From Paenibacillus oralis (GTDB taxonomy: Bacteria > Bacillota > Bacilli > Paenibacillales > Paenibacillaceae), in contig NZ_RRCN01000001.1 of the NCBI RefSeq assembly GCF_003863965.1, forward strand, positions 5,649,054-5,713,053: DNA of 64,000 nt, written 5' to 3'. Within the stretch, counting starts at the first letter, position 1. Each line of letters starts with the position of its first letter. Positions 33,881 through 42,060 of this stretch are shown here, piece after piece. The notes under the pieces were generated by a model. It was not told the DNA's origin and did no database searches. It worked only from the letters and a program-made list of their open reading frames with translations. Both the position numbers and the translations under genes were made by a program.

Positions 33881-35155
33881 TTAACGCTTGATTTCCGTCT
33901 CGCCTTTGTTCACCTTCAAATCCGTATGGCTAAGGAAGCCGATCACTCTAGCAGTATCCCGCTCCCGCGCCAGGTACTGCCAATCCGCTTTGTTCTTCTC
34001 CCATTCGGAAGGCGTAAAGAAGCGAATTTCCGCCACGACCTCGTTCGTATCGGTTTTGATAAACCAGAGATGCTCGTTTTTATCCGATTTGGTGTCGATC
34101 GTCACATTGCCGCGCCATTCCTTCGGGAAATTGAAATAAAAGCGGCCGGCCATATCCATATACTGCTGCATCACGGATTTCAGACCGTCTTTTTCATCCC
34201 ATTGATAATAGGTAACCAGCCAGGGGATGTCATCAAAAGAGATGTACTCCCAGCCCTTCGGCTTCTCAAGCATGCCGACTTCCAGCACGCCGTCGTTATT
34301 CACGTCTCCGCTCAAAATCGGATACCCCTTCAGCGTCATATCCTGCGACGGCAGCAGGTTCACGAGCTGGCCGTCCTTCATCACGATGATGGTGGAAAAG
34401 GCCGAATGGGTCCCCACGGACGCGTCGAGAATAACCCCCTTGAGTTTCGGCGTAATATTCCCGCTCACCGCGTTGTAGTATTCGCTGACCGGATCGTCCA
34501 GCTCCAACTGGCTGAGCTGCTGAAAGGACCCGTCCGCATACTGGTAAGTCGTCACCGTGGCGAACTGCTCGCGCTTCAGACTCACCACCGTAATATCCGG
34601 TTGACCGTCCTGATTGAGATCGTCAACCATGAAATAGTCGTACGGCAAAGCCATCAATTTCTCAACGTTCCCGGCATTGTAAGAATATACGGTTAATCCC
34701 TTTTGCTGTTCATCGCCATCTCCCCCTCTGGAAAAGCCGGCGATAATCTCCAGGTTCCCGTCCCCGTTCAAATCCAGGATGTCAAACGTCTCCAATACCT
34801 GGCCTTCGCCGTCGAAGCGGGCCTTCAGCGCCCAGGTATCCCCCTCGCGCTCCAGGATCATGCCGTGAATCCGCACGGCTTCATCCGGCGTCTGGTAGAA
34901 CACCACCGCCTCCTTGACTCCATCATTGTTCAGATCGGGGGTGCGGATTGAGCTGTTGTTGCGGACGTCCCGGGGCGAGATGATTTCTCCCCCTTTCAGC
35001 TCCGATTTGATGACGCTGATCAGGGACGCCTTATCCGAAGTCAACTGCGGCGTTTGCATAAGCGATTTCGGGTCGCTGATAAAACTGCAGCCGCTCAAAA
35101 CTATAAGCAAAAATAATCCCGTAAAAACGGCGCTCCATCGTTTTGCCAACATCAT
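33881..35155 (-). CDS. Lipoprotein with FG-GAP/VCBS-type repeats
   Basis: A 424-aa protein. The signal peptide ends in the lipobox IVLSGC. The mature part has at least four calcium-loop-like repeats: DLNNDGVKEAV, DLNGDGNLEI, DLNQDGQPDITV and DVNNDGVLEVG. These mark a beta-propeller on the outer membrane face. A last domain of about 100 residues without repeats follows. It lies 10 bp after the ABC ATPase gene and before the two-component genes, so it may sense or bind a ligand for them. No enzyme motif is visible. ATG 35155 is the start (next ATG is adjacent). Confidence 0.82.
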   Translation of the reverse strand: MMLAKRWSAVFTGLFLLIVLSGCSFISDPKSLMQTPQLTSDKASLISVIKSELKGGEIISPRDVRNNSSIRTPDLNNDGVKEAVVFYQTPDEAVRIHGMILEREGDTWALKARFDGEGQVLETFDILDLNGDGNLEIIAGFSRGGDGDEQQKGLTVYSYNAGNVEKLMALPYDYFMVDDLNQDGQPDITVVSLKREQFATVTTYQYADGSFQQLSQLELDDPVSEYYNAVSGNITPKLKGVILDASVGTHSAFSTIIVMKDGQLVNLLPSQDMTLKGYPILSGDVNNDGVLEVGMLEKPKGWEYISFDDIPWLVTYYQWDEKDGLKSVMQQYMDMAGRFYFNFPKEWRGNVTIDTKSDKNEHLWFIKTDTNEVVAEIRFFTPSEWEKNKADWQYLARERDTARVIGFLSHTDLKVNKGETEIKR

Positions 35156-35165
35156 ATCACTCTTT

Positions 35166-35900
35166 TCATGCCAAATCGATCAACCTTTTCTCATCCGGCA
35201 GAAGCCTTCTTCCGGAAACGTCGATTTTAAGCTCTCCATCGCGAATGCCCCAGATACGGGTACAGAAGCGTTCGGCCAAGTCCAGCGGCAGCGCCGCCAC
35301 GACGATTTTGTCCTGCTCTTTGCAAAGCCCCTTCAGCGTGTCCAATACGCGTTCGGCCGACTTCGGATCGAGCCCGACAACCGGCTCGTCCGCCGCGATA
35401 AAACCGGCGCCGTGCACGAGCGCCCGGCAGATGGCCACGCGCTGGCGTTCCCCGCCGCTCAGCTTACCGGCTTTCACATGGGCTTTGTCCAGCAGGCCGA
35501 ACTTCTCCAGCTCGTCCATCGCGCCCATATAATCGTCCGAACGCACCATACCGGTCAGGCGGCGCAGCAGCGGCGTTTGCCCGGCTTGTCCGATCAGGAC
35601 GTTTTTAAGCGCCGTTTTCTCGGGAAACAGCGAAGGGTTTTGCTCCAGATAAGCGCATTTGGAACGGTACTTTTGCGAACCGCCGCCGCCGCCGCTAATG
35701 ACCGGGTCGCCGTCCCACGTATAATTCCCGCGGTTCCAGCGCTCCCGCAGCGCCAAACAGCGCAGCAGGGTGCTTTTGCCGCTGCCGCTGGACCCCACCA
35801 CGCCGATCATTTCCCCGGCTTCAAACTGGACGGTAATGTCGCGAAGCACTTTTTTCTTATTGCCATCCACCGATTTGTGCAAGTGGTTCACTCTGATCAT
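35166..35900 (-). CDS. ABC transporter ATP-binding protein without a permease gene
   Basis: A 244-aa ABC ATPase in the style of PhnC: Walker A GSSGSGKST, signature LSGGERQR, Walker B with FIAADEPVVGLDP. The switch position reads VVAALPLDL rather than the usual TxH, so the H-loop histidine seems to be missing. That could mean poor hydrolysis or a regulatory role. No permease lies nearby. ATG 35900 follows AAAGGAG. It opens a four-gene operon with the FG-GAP lipoprotein, response regulator and kinase. Confidence 0.88.
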   Translation of the reverse strand: MIRVNHLHKSVDGNKKKVLRDITVQFEAGEMIGVVGSSGSGKSTLLRCLALRERWNRGNYTWDGDPVISGGGGGSQKYRSKCAYLEQNPSLFPEKTALKNVLIGQAGQTPLLRRLTGMVRSDDYMGAMDELEKFGLLDKAHVKAGKLSGGERQRVAICRALVHGAGFIAADEPVVGLDPKSAERVLDTLKGLCKEQDKIVVAALPLDLAERFCTRIWGIRDGELKIDVSGRRLLPDEKRLIDLA

Positions 35901-36053
35901 TGTCCGATTCTCCTTTTGAACAGTGCCATTAGCTTATTCTCTACCTTTAAGTGTATTGGAAAAGCCAACGAAAATCCATTACAGCATCTTAATATTTGTA
36001 AACAAAAGAAAAATCGCCAATAATAATTGACGATTACGCACCGTTTTGCTGAT

Positions 36054-36081
36054 TTGTTCAAGAATCCTTAAACATTATAGT
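36054..36081 (+). promoter_or_regulatory. Probable promoter of the ArsR-like gene
   Basis: TTGTTC (36054-36059) and TATAGT (36076-36081) are 16 bp apart, about 65 nt before the gene start. Confidence 0.5.
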
Positions 36082-36147
36082 AGACAATCCCCCGTCAAAC
36101 AAGCCATAATGAATTTGTATGCAAAGATTTCTGGGAGGTATCTTGTC

Positions 36148-37065
36148 ATGGCATATGATGTGAAGGTAGATTACTCTCTGGTCTACGAACTGCTCAGCAG
36201 CTTTATGATATATACGACGCGAAAATGGGTGAACAATCTCGATGTCGGAGCGGAATGGATCGAAGAGATTCAGAACCGCTTCAAGCCGGAGGTCAGACAA
36301 CAGTTCGCGGAAGCCGCCGGATTCCCTTTTTCCGATTACGACGTGTTGTTCGTTTGGATTTTGGAACGCGGGACGGCGGATGATGTCCTTGCCTTTTTGA
36401 ACGATTTGGCCGAAGCCGATGTAAATGCGCTATGGCAGAGAACAAAATCCTATATTCCCGATGTGACTTGTGAGACAATCGTGCGGATTCGCGACAATTA
36501 TATCCCTTTGTTAAAAACGTGGCACCAGGTTTATTTCAGTGACGTGCAGCCGCAACTGCTCCCGCTCCTGGAAGAAGACGCGGCGGAGAAAAACGCGCTT
36601 CTGGAAAAAATGGACACCGACGCGCTGATCGAATACGCTTCCGGCGGTCTTGTGCTGGAGCCGCAAAAGCCGGTTTCCCAAGTGGTTCTGACGCCGTCGA
36701 CGCATTTCCGGCCGATCAATACATACGTCTTCTACCGCGATGTCCTGTTCATTCAATACCCGCTGGACATCCCGGAAGTGGACGAGGATGAGCCGCCGGT
36801 CGTACTGAAGCGGCTGACCCGGGCGCTCGCCAAGCCGGAGCGGCTGCGGCTTCTCCGCTACGTGGCGGACGAACCGAAATCGATCTATGAAATGCTGCAT
36901 GACTTAAACGAAAGCAAAGAGGATTTGATGCATGACCTCATGCGGCTTCGGGTGGCCGGACTGCTGCGCATCCATCTGGTCGATCAGGATATCGAGAAGT
37001 TCAGCATCCGCCCGGACGGCGCCGCCGAGCTGCAGATTTTCCTGGAGTCTTATATCCGTTTGTAA
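36148..37065 (+). CDS. Protein with C-terminal ArsR-like winged helix
   Basis: A 305-aa cytoplasmic protein. Residues 1-215 show no familiar motif: mostly helical, with aromatic and acidic patches, as in ligand-binding domains attached to ArsR-type regulators. Residues 220-300 are a winged helix (LAKPERLRLLRYVADEPKSIYEML...LMRLRVAGLLRIHL). ATG 36148 lies 9 nt after GGGAGG; the frame is open further upstream without a site. It is followed by a HAD hydrolase gene 48 bp on, probably one transcript. It is divergent from the ABC-lipoprotein-kinase operon and could control it, which is inference. Confidence 0.75.
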   Translation: MAYDVKVDYSLVYELLSSFMIYTTRKWVNNLDVGAEWIEEIQNRFKPEVRQQFAEAAGFPFSDYDVLFVWILERGTADDVLAFLNDLAEADVNALWQRTKSYIPDVTCETIVRIRDNYIPLLKTWHQVYFSDVQPQLLPLLEEDAAEKNALLEKMDTDALIEYASGGLVLEPQKPVSQVVLTPSTHFRPINTYVFYRDVLFIQYPLDIPEVDEDEPPVVLKRLTRALAKPERLRLLRYVADEPKSIYEMLHDLNESKEDLMHDLMRLRVAGLLRIHLVDQDIEKFSIRPDGAAELQIFLESYIRL

Positions 37066-37113
37066 TGCAGGCGGCAGCGGAGAGAGTTTGATTGGATAAA
37101 GGAGTGACCTGCT

Positions 37114-37884
37114 GTGAACACGCGGACCAAGCGTCAGCACCTTATTTTTGATCTTGACGATACTTTGATTTATTGCAATAAATATTTCGATTTGATCCTG
37201 GAGCAATTTGCCGAGCTTCTCGCCGATTGGTTTAACGATAGCCCCGTCACCGCCGCGGAAATCCGCGACAAACAGATCGAAATCGATGTGGCCGGCGTGC
37301 ATCAAATCGGCTTTGCCAGCTCCCATTTTCCGGAGTCGCTTGTCGAAACGTACCGCTACTTTTCCCGCATCTATGACCGCAAGGCGTTGCCGGAAGAAGA
37401 ACAGCGGCTGATGAAGCTGGGGCTCAGCGTATACGAATATCCGGTCGAGCCTTATCCCGGTATGGTCGAAACGCTGAATCTGCTCCGCAGCCAGGGGCAT
37501 GAACTCTTGTTGTACACCGGAGGCGAGGCCGCGATTCAACAGCGGAAGATCGACCAGATGAAGCTGGCCGAGTTTTTTGAAGACCGCATCTATATCCGCC
37601 AGCACAAAAACGCGGAAGCACTGGAGGAAATTTTGCGCTCGCGCGTTATCGACCGGACCAGCACCTGGATGATCGGGAACAGTCTGCGCACGGATGTGAT
37701 GCCCGCCCTATCCGCCGGAATCAACGCCGTTTACATCAAAATTCCAAATGAATGGCTGTATAACATCGTTGAGCTGCAGCAGGAGAGCAATTCGGACATG
37801 CATACGGTGTCCTCGCTCGAGGAAGTGCCGCGAATCATTTTTGATCACATCCATCAGATGAACCGGCAACAACGGACCCTATAA
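37114..37884 (+). CDS. HAD-superfamily hydrolase
   Basis: A 256-aa cytoplasmic phosphatase-like protein. Motif I is FDLDDTLIYC (nucleophile and acid Asp), motif II LLLYTGG, the Lys lies in the RKIDQMK region and motif IV is WMIGNSLRTDVMPAL. The cap follows motif I directly (type C1). Its substrate is not predictable. GTG 37114 lies 9 nt after AAAGGAG. The end of the gene is part of a perfect 18-bp inverted repeat whose loop holds the stop codon. Confidence 0.85.
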   Translation: MNTRTKRQHLIFDLDDTLIYCNKYFDLILEQFAELLADWFNDSPVTAAEIRDKQIEIDVAGVHQIGFASSHFPESLVETYRYFSRIYDRKALPEEEQRLMKLGLSVYEYPVEPYPGMVETLNLLRSQGHELLLYTGGEAAIQQRKIDQMKLAEFFEDRIYIRQHKNAEALEEILRSRVIDRTSTWMIGNSLRTDVMPALSAGINAVYIKIPNEWLYNIVELQQESNSDMHTVSSLEEVPRIIFDHIHQMNRQQRTL

Positions 37885-37905
37885 CAAGGTCCGTTGTTGC
37901 CGGTT
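37861..37905 (+). terminator. 18-bp perfect inverted repeat across the HAD gene stop
   Basis: AACCGGCAACAACGGACC (37861-37878) pairs perfectly with 37888-37905. The TAA lies in the loop. No T-run follows, so it may protect the mRNA 3' end or act as a weak terminator. Confidence 0.6.
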
Positions 37906-37934
37906 CAGAAACGAGTCTCAGCCACCCGGTCCCT

Positions 37935-38155
37935 GATCACCCACCGAAATAAAGGTAATTTTGGGCCTTAGTTGGGCCAATTGTGTGTTTTTGATAAATA
38001 TAGAGGAACAAAATGTCCTTATTTTCCTTGGGAACCATAAAATTCCCTGCTTTTTCCGCCTCCACCCCAAAATAAGGCCCCAAAAGCCCCTTATTTTTCC
38101 TATAGTCACGGATATCCCCAAATAAGGCCCTTTTATACCGTTACTTCTGGCAGTG
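37935..38155. repeat. Dispersed intergenic repeat, family R2
   Basis: It holds TAGAGGAACAAAATGTCCTT (from 38001) and CCATAAAATTCCCT (38035-38048). Both recur at 47883-47906 and 47960-47973, the second identically. It also has four AATAAGGCCC-like units. It fills the gap between the HAD and DUF4358 genes. Confidence 0.65.
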
Positions 38156-38186
38156 CAAGGAATCACTCTCCTTTGCCTTGTTGTCC

Positions 38187-38684
38187 TCAGGTGTCAGTCA
38201 CCGCGTCGAAAGCCCACTCCATTTGCTCACCCCCGGCCGAGACAGCAAAAAGGATAAACCGGCCATTCGTCTTCAGCACATGCTTTTCGAGCAGGTAATA
38301 TTGCTCCGGACGATAGTCCTTGAATTTGGCGGATTGCGCGGCAATTCTCTCCTCGATTTTCGCCGTGACGCGGTCCGCCTGAGCTTCATCCTTAAGCCGG
38401 ATGACCAGCAATTCGTCCGCTCTCACATTCGATGACGCCGTGTAGAGCACAAAATCCGCGATGTCTTCGCTGGAGATATGATACAGCTTTTGCAGCTTCT
38501 CGGCATCTCCTTGCTTCATCTTCTCCAAGTTCGCCGCTTGGCGGATTCGCTCGCCCACATTGGCCGCCGTCAGGTTCCCTGCTCCTCCTTCCCTGCCGGC
38601 ACATCCCGCCACAATGCCCATCAAGACGATGAGCGCCAGCAAAACGGCCACATACGGTCTTTTTCTTTGCCCTAATCTATTCAT
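38187..38684 (-). CDS. DUF4358 lipoprotein
   Basis: A 165-aa protein with a signal peptide and lipobox GIVAGC. The mature domain matches the DUF4358 pattern, with ISSEDIADFVLYTASSNVRADELLVI and a following charged helix. The function is unknown, but the family often lies beside MBOAT and DHHW genes in Firmicutes. Its ATG overlaps the DHHW stop (ATGA). It is the last of four genes. Confidence 0.8.
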   Translation of the reverse strand: MNRLGQRKRPYVAVLLALIVLMGIVAGCAGREGGAGNLTAANVGERIRQAANLEKMKQGDAEKLQKLYHISSEDIADFVLYTASSNVRADELLVIRLKDEAQADRVTAKIEERIAAQSAKFKDYRPEQYYLLEKHVLKTNGRFILFAVSAGGEQMEWAFDAVTDT

Positions 38685-39796
38685 TCAATCATCTCCGATA
38701 AGTTCTTGATGGATGGATCCGAAAAAAACGTATTGATACTATAAAGCACCAGCATCTCATGAATTTCTTGGCCCCGGATCAACGCAAGCAAATCGCCGTC
38801 ATAAAACCGCAGGTCCACCACATAAATCTCGCTAAAATGCCCTGTCAAAAAAGGAATTAGGCTATTGGCGTACGAGTCTTTGACGATCAGCAGCTTCTTC
38901 CCCGCCGGATGAGCCGACGTTATTTTCACCAGCGCATGATTGCCGTTCATAAAGACGGCGTACTTGTCCTTTTTGCTCAAGTTCTCCAGCGCATATAAGG
39001 AATCCGCGGTCTGCTGCTCGCCGGTATATTCTACGGTATAGTGTTCTTGATCTTTCGGCAGCCAAAGCTCGATTTGATCCGGCGGTATATGCCGGAAGCC
39101 GCTCTTCGAATACAGCGAACCGTAAAATTCATCGGCGACATGCCGGATATCGAAGCCATCCGCCGCTTGAGGGGCCATTCCCATTTGCTTGCACAACTCG
39201 CGGTAAGCGTAATAAGCGCCCAAGGTCGTCCAATGATGATCTGTCTTGTAAAAAAGATACTCATGGCGTTTGGCGTACAGTGCCGGATAAACGTCGACAA
39301 AGCGCATGAAGCGGCCGAGCGATTTCCGCATTTTGTCCAAAAAGGCAAGTTCGTTGCCGGCCGGAGCGAATGCCGGAAGCTTGTCTTGGTTCAGCGTTAA
39401 AGAAGTAGGCGCAAGCAAGACGTAGGTTTGCAGATCTGGCGCCGCAGCGGCAAACGAACGGAGCGCCTCCGCGTTCTCCTCCACCTCCCCTTCCGCCGGT
39501 GGATTGAATTGCTGAATCAGGTAGCCGTCCTTCCCCCAATAGACCTCATTGCTTTCTTTGCGTCCCATCGCCCGGGCCGTATCGGATTTCACGCCAACCC
39601 AGAAATCCCGAAAAGGAAATTGGTCGGACACGTATTTCTCGTAATTGGCCATAAACTTCCCCGACGCCAGATGGTGCAGCAAAAGATCGGGCCGCGGTTC
39701 CAGCATCCGGTTTTCCGCTGCGGAGAACTCACGGTCCGGCGTGAGAAAGTTCAGGACCGGCAACGCACATATAAATGCCAGCAGCAGAACAGCCAT
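38681..39796 (-). CDS. DHHW/AlgX-like membrane-anchored protein
   Basis: A 371-aa protein with one N-terminal helix (AVLLLAFICALPVLNFL) and an extracellular AlgX/AlgJ-like SGNH-type domain. The family's DHHW motif is KTDHHWTTLGAYYAY, and KLLIVKDSYANS is the Ser-containing strand. Relatives hand acetyl groups from an MBOAT partner to a polymer. The first ATG is 39796, but the nearest good site (GGAAGGGAGG) lies about 30 nt upstream. The frame is open from the MBOAT stop through RRNLKWYKQ, so translation may begin at a non-standard codon such as CTG 39817. Confidence 0.85.
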   Translation of the reverse strand: MAVLLLAFICALPVLNFLTPDREFSAAENRMLEPRPDLLLHHLASGKFMANYEKYVSDQFPFRDFWVGVKSDTARAMGRKESNEVYWGKDGYLIQQFNPPAEGEVEENAEALRSFAAAAPDLQTYVLLAPTSLTLNQDKLPAFAPAGNELAFLDKMRKSLGRFMRFVDVYPALYAKRHEYLFYKTDHHWTTLGAYYAYRELCKQMGMAPQAADGFDIRHVADEFYGSLYSKSGFRHIPPDQIELWLPKDQEHYTVEYTGEQQTADSLYALENLSKKDKYAVFMNGNHALVKITSAHPAGKKLLIVKDSYANSLIPFLTGHFSEIYVVDLRFYDGDLLALIRGQEIHEMLVLYSINTFFSDPSIKNLSEMIE

Positions 39797-39841
39797 GGCT
39801 TGTTTATACCATTTCAGGTTTCTCCGCCTCCCTTCCCGACG

Positions 39842-41248
39842 CTAAAAACGAAAATATAAAAACGGATTATAGGTTTCATTGACCAAATACGCCGTTGATA
39901 AAAACAGCAGCAGCAGGTACGTCCCCAAAGCTGCGGCGGCCCCCGCTCGCGCTCGTCTTTTCCTGAAACGCAGCAGTAGAAGGCGCGGAAACGGCGTTGC
40001 GCATAACGTGAGCACGAGCAGCCAGACGGAATAGGCGGACAGAGCGTAAAGCGCCTGACGATCGGCAAAACCGTGCGCGCCGTATCCGAACATCGTCCCG
40101 ATGAAATGGGCGGCGGTCCCCAGGTTTTCGTATTCGAAAAACACCCAGCCGATGATAACGGCCGCCAGCGTATAGACATGCCCGGCAAAACGCGGGAGCC
40201 GGCGCAGCCCTTTTAGCAAAAACAGCTTTTCGAACGTAACCAGACAGCCGAAATAAAGACCCCATACGATGAAATTCCAGCTCGCTCCATGCCATAACCC
40301 GGTTAAAAACCACACCGTAAGCAGGTTGCGCAGCTGCTTCGAGAGGCCCTTCCGATTGCCGCCGAGCGGAATATAGACATACTCGCGGAACCAGGAGCCC
40401 AAGGAAATATGCCATCTGCGCCAAAATTCCGTAATGCTCCGGGATATATACGGATAATTGAAATTTTTCATAAACTCAAACCCGAACATTTTCCCGAGAC
40501 CGCGAGCCATATCGGAATACCCGCTGAAGTCGAAGTAAATTTGCAGGGCAAATGCCGTAATCCCGAGCCAGGCGGAAAGCACGCTCAGTTCTCCCGGCGG
40601 CGCCGTTTTGACATTCGTCCACAGCAGGCCGATATTGTTGGCCAGCAGCACTTTTTTGGCGAGACCGCGGATAAACAACTCCGCTCCTGCGCCAAACCGG
40701 CCAAGCGTCATGCGGCGAGAAATGAGCTGCCGGGCGATATCGCCGTACTTGACGATCGGGCCGGCCACTAGCTGCGGGAACATCGCCACGTAAGCGCCGA
40801 AAGCGATCGGATTTCGCTGCACAGGAACTTTGCCGCGGTAGACGTCGATGACGTAAGACATCGTTTGGAACGTATAGAAGGAGATGCCCACCGGCAGCGG
40901 AAGATCGGCCGTCTGCAGGCGGATATGCAATAATTGGTTCAGGTTGTCCACGGCAAAACCGGCGTATTTGAAGAAGCACAACAGCCCTAAATTGCCGGCA
41001 ATGGAGCCGATAAATATCGCCCGGGCGAGCGCTGTACGCCCCCGGTACTTCTCGATCAGCAAGCCATTGGCATAGTCGAACACGGTCGAAAAGATCATGA
41101 TAAAGATATATAACGGTTCGCCCCAGGCGTAAAACACTAGGCTTGCCGCGAGCAGGACAGCGTTTCGCAACCGTTTGGGCGACAAATAATAGATAAGCAT
41201 CGCAGCCGGCAGAAAATAAAACAGGAAAATCAGGCTGCTAAATACCAT
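39842..41248 (-). CDS. MBOAT family O-acyltransferase (AlgI/PatA type)
   Basis: A 468-aa membrane protein with about 11 helices. The MBOAT signature is clear: FQTMSYVIDVYRG, the DFSGYSDMARGLG stretch, RSITEFWRRWHISLGSWF, YIPLGGNRKG and the catalytic His in LTGLWHGASWNF. It should move acyl groups, usually acetyl, from inside the cell to an extracellular acceptor. Its start overlaps the GDSL gene's stop by one base (TAATG). With DHHW and GDSL partners it forms a likely O-acetylation system for a surface polysaccharide. Confidence 0.93.
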   Translation of the reverse strand: MVFSSLIFLFYFLPAAMLIYYLSPKRLRNAVLLAASLVFYAWGEPLYIFIMIFSTVFDYANGLLIEKYRGRTALARAIFIGSIAGNLGLLCFFKYAGFAVDNLNQLLHIRLQTADLPLPVGISFYTFQTMSYVIDVYRGKVPVQRNPIAFGAYVAMFPQLVAGPIVKYGDIARQLISRRMTLGRFGAGAELFIRGLAKKVLLANNIGLLWTNVKTAPPGELSVLSAWLGITAFALQIYFDFSGYSDMARGLGKMFGFEFMKNFNYPYISRSITEFWRRWHISLGSWFREYVYIPLGGNRKGLSKQLRNLLTVWFLTGLWHGASWNFIVWGLYFGCLVTFEKLFLLKGLRRLPRFAGHVYTLAAVIIGWVFFEYENLGTAAHFIGTMFGYGAHGFADRQALYALSAYSVWLLVLTLCATPFPRLLLLRFRKRRARAGAAAALGTYLLLLFLSTAYLVNETYNPFLYFRF

Positions 41249-41928
41249 TACTCCACTCGGTCCTTCAAAACGTCCAGCATCAGCCTATAGAACTCCGGCT
41301 TAAAGTGAATGCCGTCCGTATCGTACAGCTCCGGATGGTCCGTGAGGACCGGCGTCAGATCGGCAAAAATGATTTGCTCCTTAGCGGCCAGTTCCTCTAG
41401 CCCTTCGTTATAGTCGCCGATGTTTTGGTAGCGAGGTTCCTTTGCTAGCGCCTCGTCCGTAACCGGGGTTACCGACAGCACTGTGATATCGGCGTGCGGG
41501 AGCTTTTTCTTGATCGCTTCAATCAAGGCGGCGTAATTTTTAAGCGAATATTCCTGCGGGTTGTCAGTCGGCCATAAGATATCATCCGAACCCAGTTGGA
41601 TAAACACATGCTCCGGGTTCCTCCGGGCCAACTCGCCGATATCCTCCATCGCGAATTCCGCCGTTTTTCCCGCCCCGGCCAGCACGTTTTCTTCCTCCAG
41701 CACATCATGGTACGATAAGCCTTCCGTAATGGAATCCCCCAGAAATACGCTGTTTTGAAACAGCGAAGCGGACGTTGCTTGCGTTGCACCCGCGGCAATC
41801 CCCCCTTGCGTTTGTCCGGCCGGAGCCGGGCCGGCGGAAACCGGTTCCCATCCTCCTTCTTGTTGCTCGCACGCCGCAAGCGATAAGGCGGCAATCCCGG
41901 TCAGCAGTATGCCCAGCATCTTTCTCAT
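41248..41928 (-). CDS. SGNH/GDSL hydrolase lipoprotein
   Basis: A 226-aa lipoprotein (lipobox LSLAAC) with an SGNH hydrolase domain. Block I is VFLGDSITEGL (Ser nucleophile), block III has FIQLGSDDILW with an Asp where Asn is common, and block V is DTDGIHFKPEFY (Asp-His pair). It probably transfers or removes O-acyl groups on a surface polymer. GAGGGGAAAG precedes ATG 41928. It is the first gene of the MBOAT operon, separated from the second two-component system by that system's terminator. Confidence 0.88.
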   Translation of the reverse strand: MRKMLGILLTGIAALSLAACEQQEGGWEPVSAGPAPAGQTQGGIAAGATQATSASLFQNSVFLGDSITEGLSYHDVLEEENVLAGAGKTAEFAMEDIGELARRNPEHVFIQLGSDDILWPTDNPQEYSLKNYAALIEAIKKKLPHADITVLSVTPVTDEALAKEPRYQNIGDYNEGLEELAAKEQIIFADLTPVLTDHPELYDTDGIHFKPEFYRLMLDVLKDRVE

Positions 41929-42034
41929 TTTCGTTCACTTTCCCCTCTGCAGTTCTTTTGTGACTTCCACACGTAGATAGGATAGTTGAGAGAAATGCAG
42001 ATCAAGTGCAGACCCAATCAATATAAGTTAAAAA

Positions 42035-42060
42035 AAGCGCAGAACCGAAGTTCTACGCTT
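42035..42060 (-). terminator. UUCG-loop terminator of the second two-component operon
   Basis: On the minus strand AAGCGTAGAAC-TTCG-GTTCTGCGCTT is followed by six T. The stem includes the last codons and TAG stop of the kinase gene. Confidence 0.9.
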
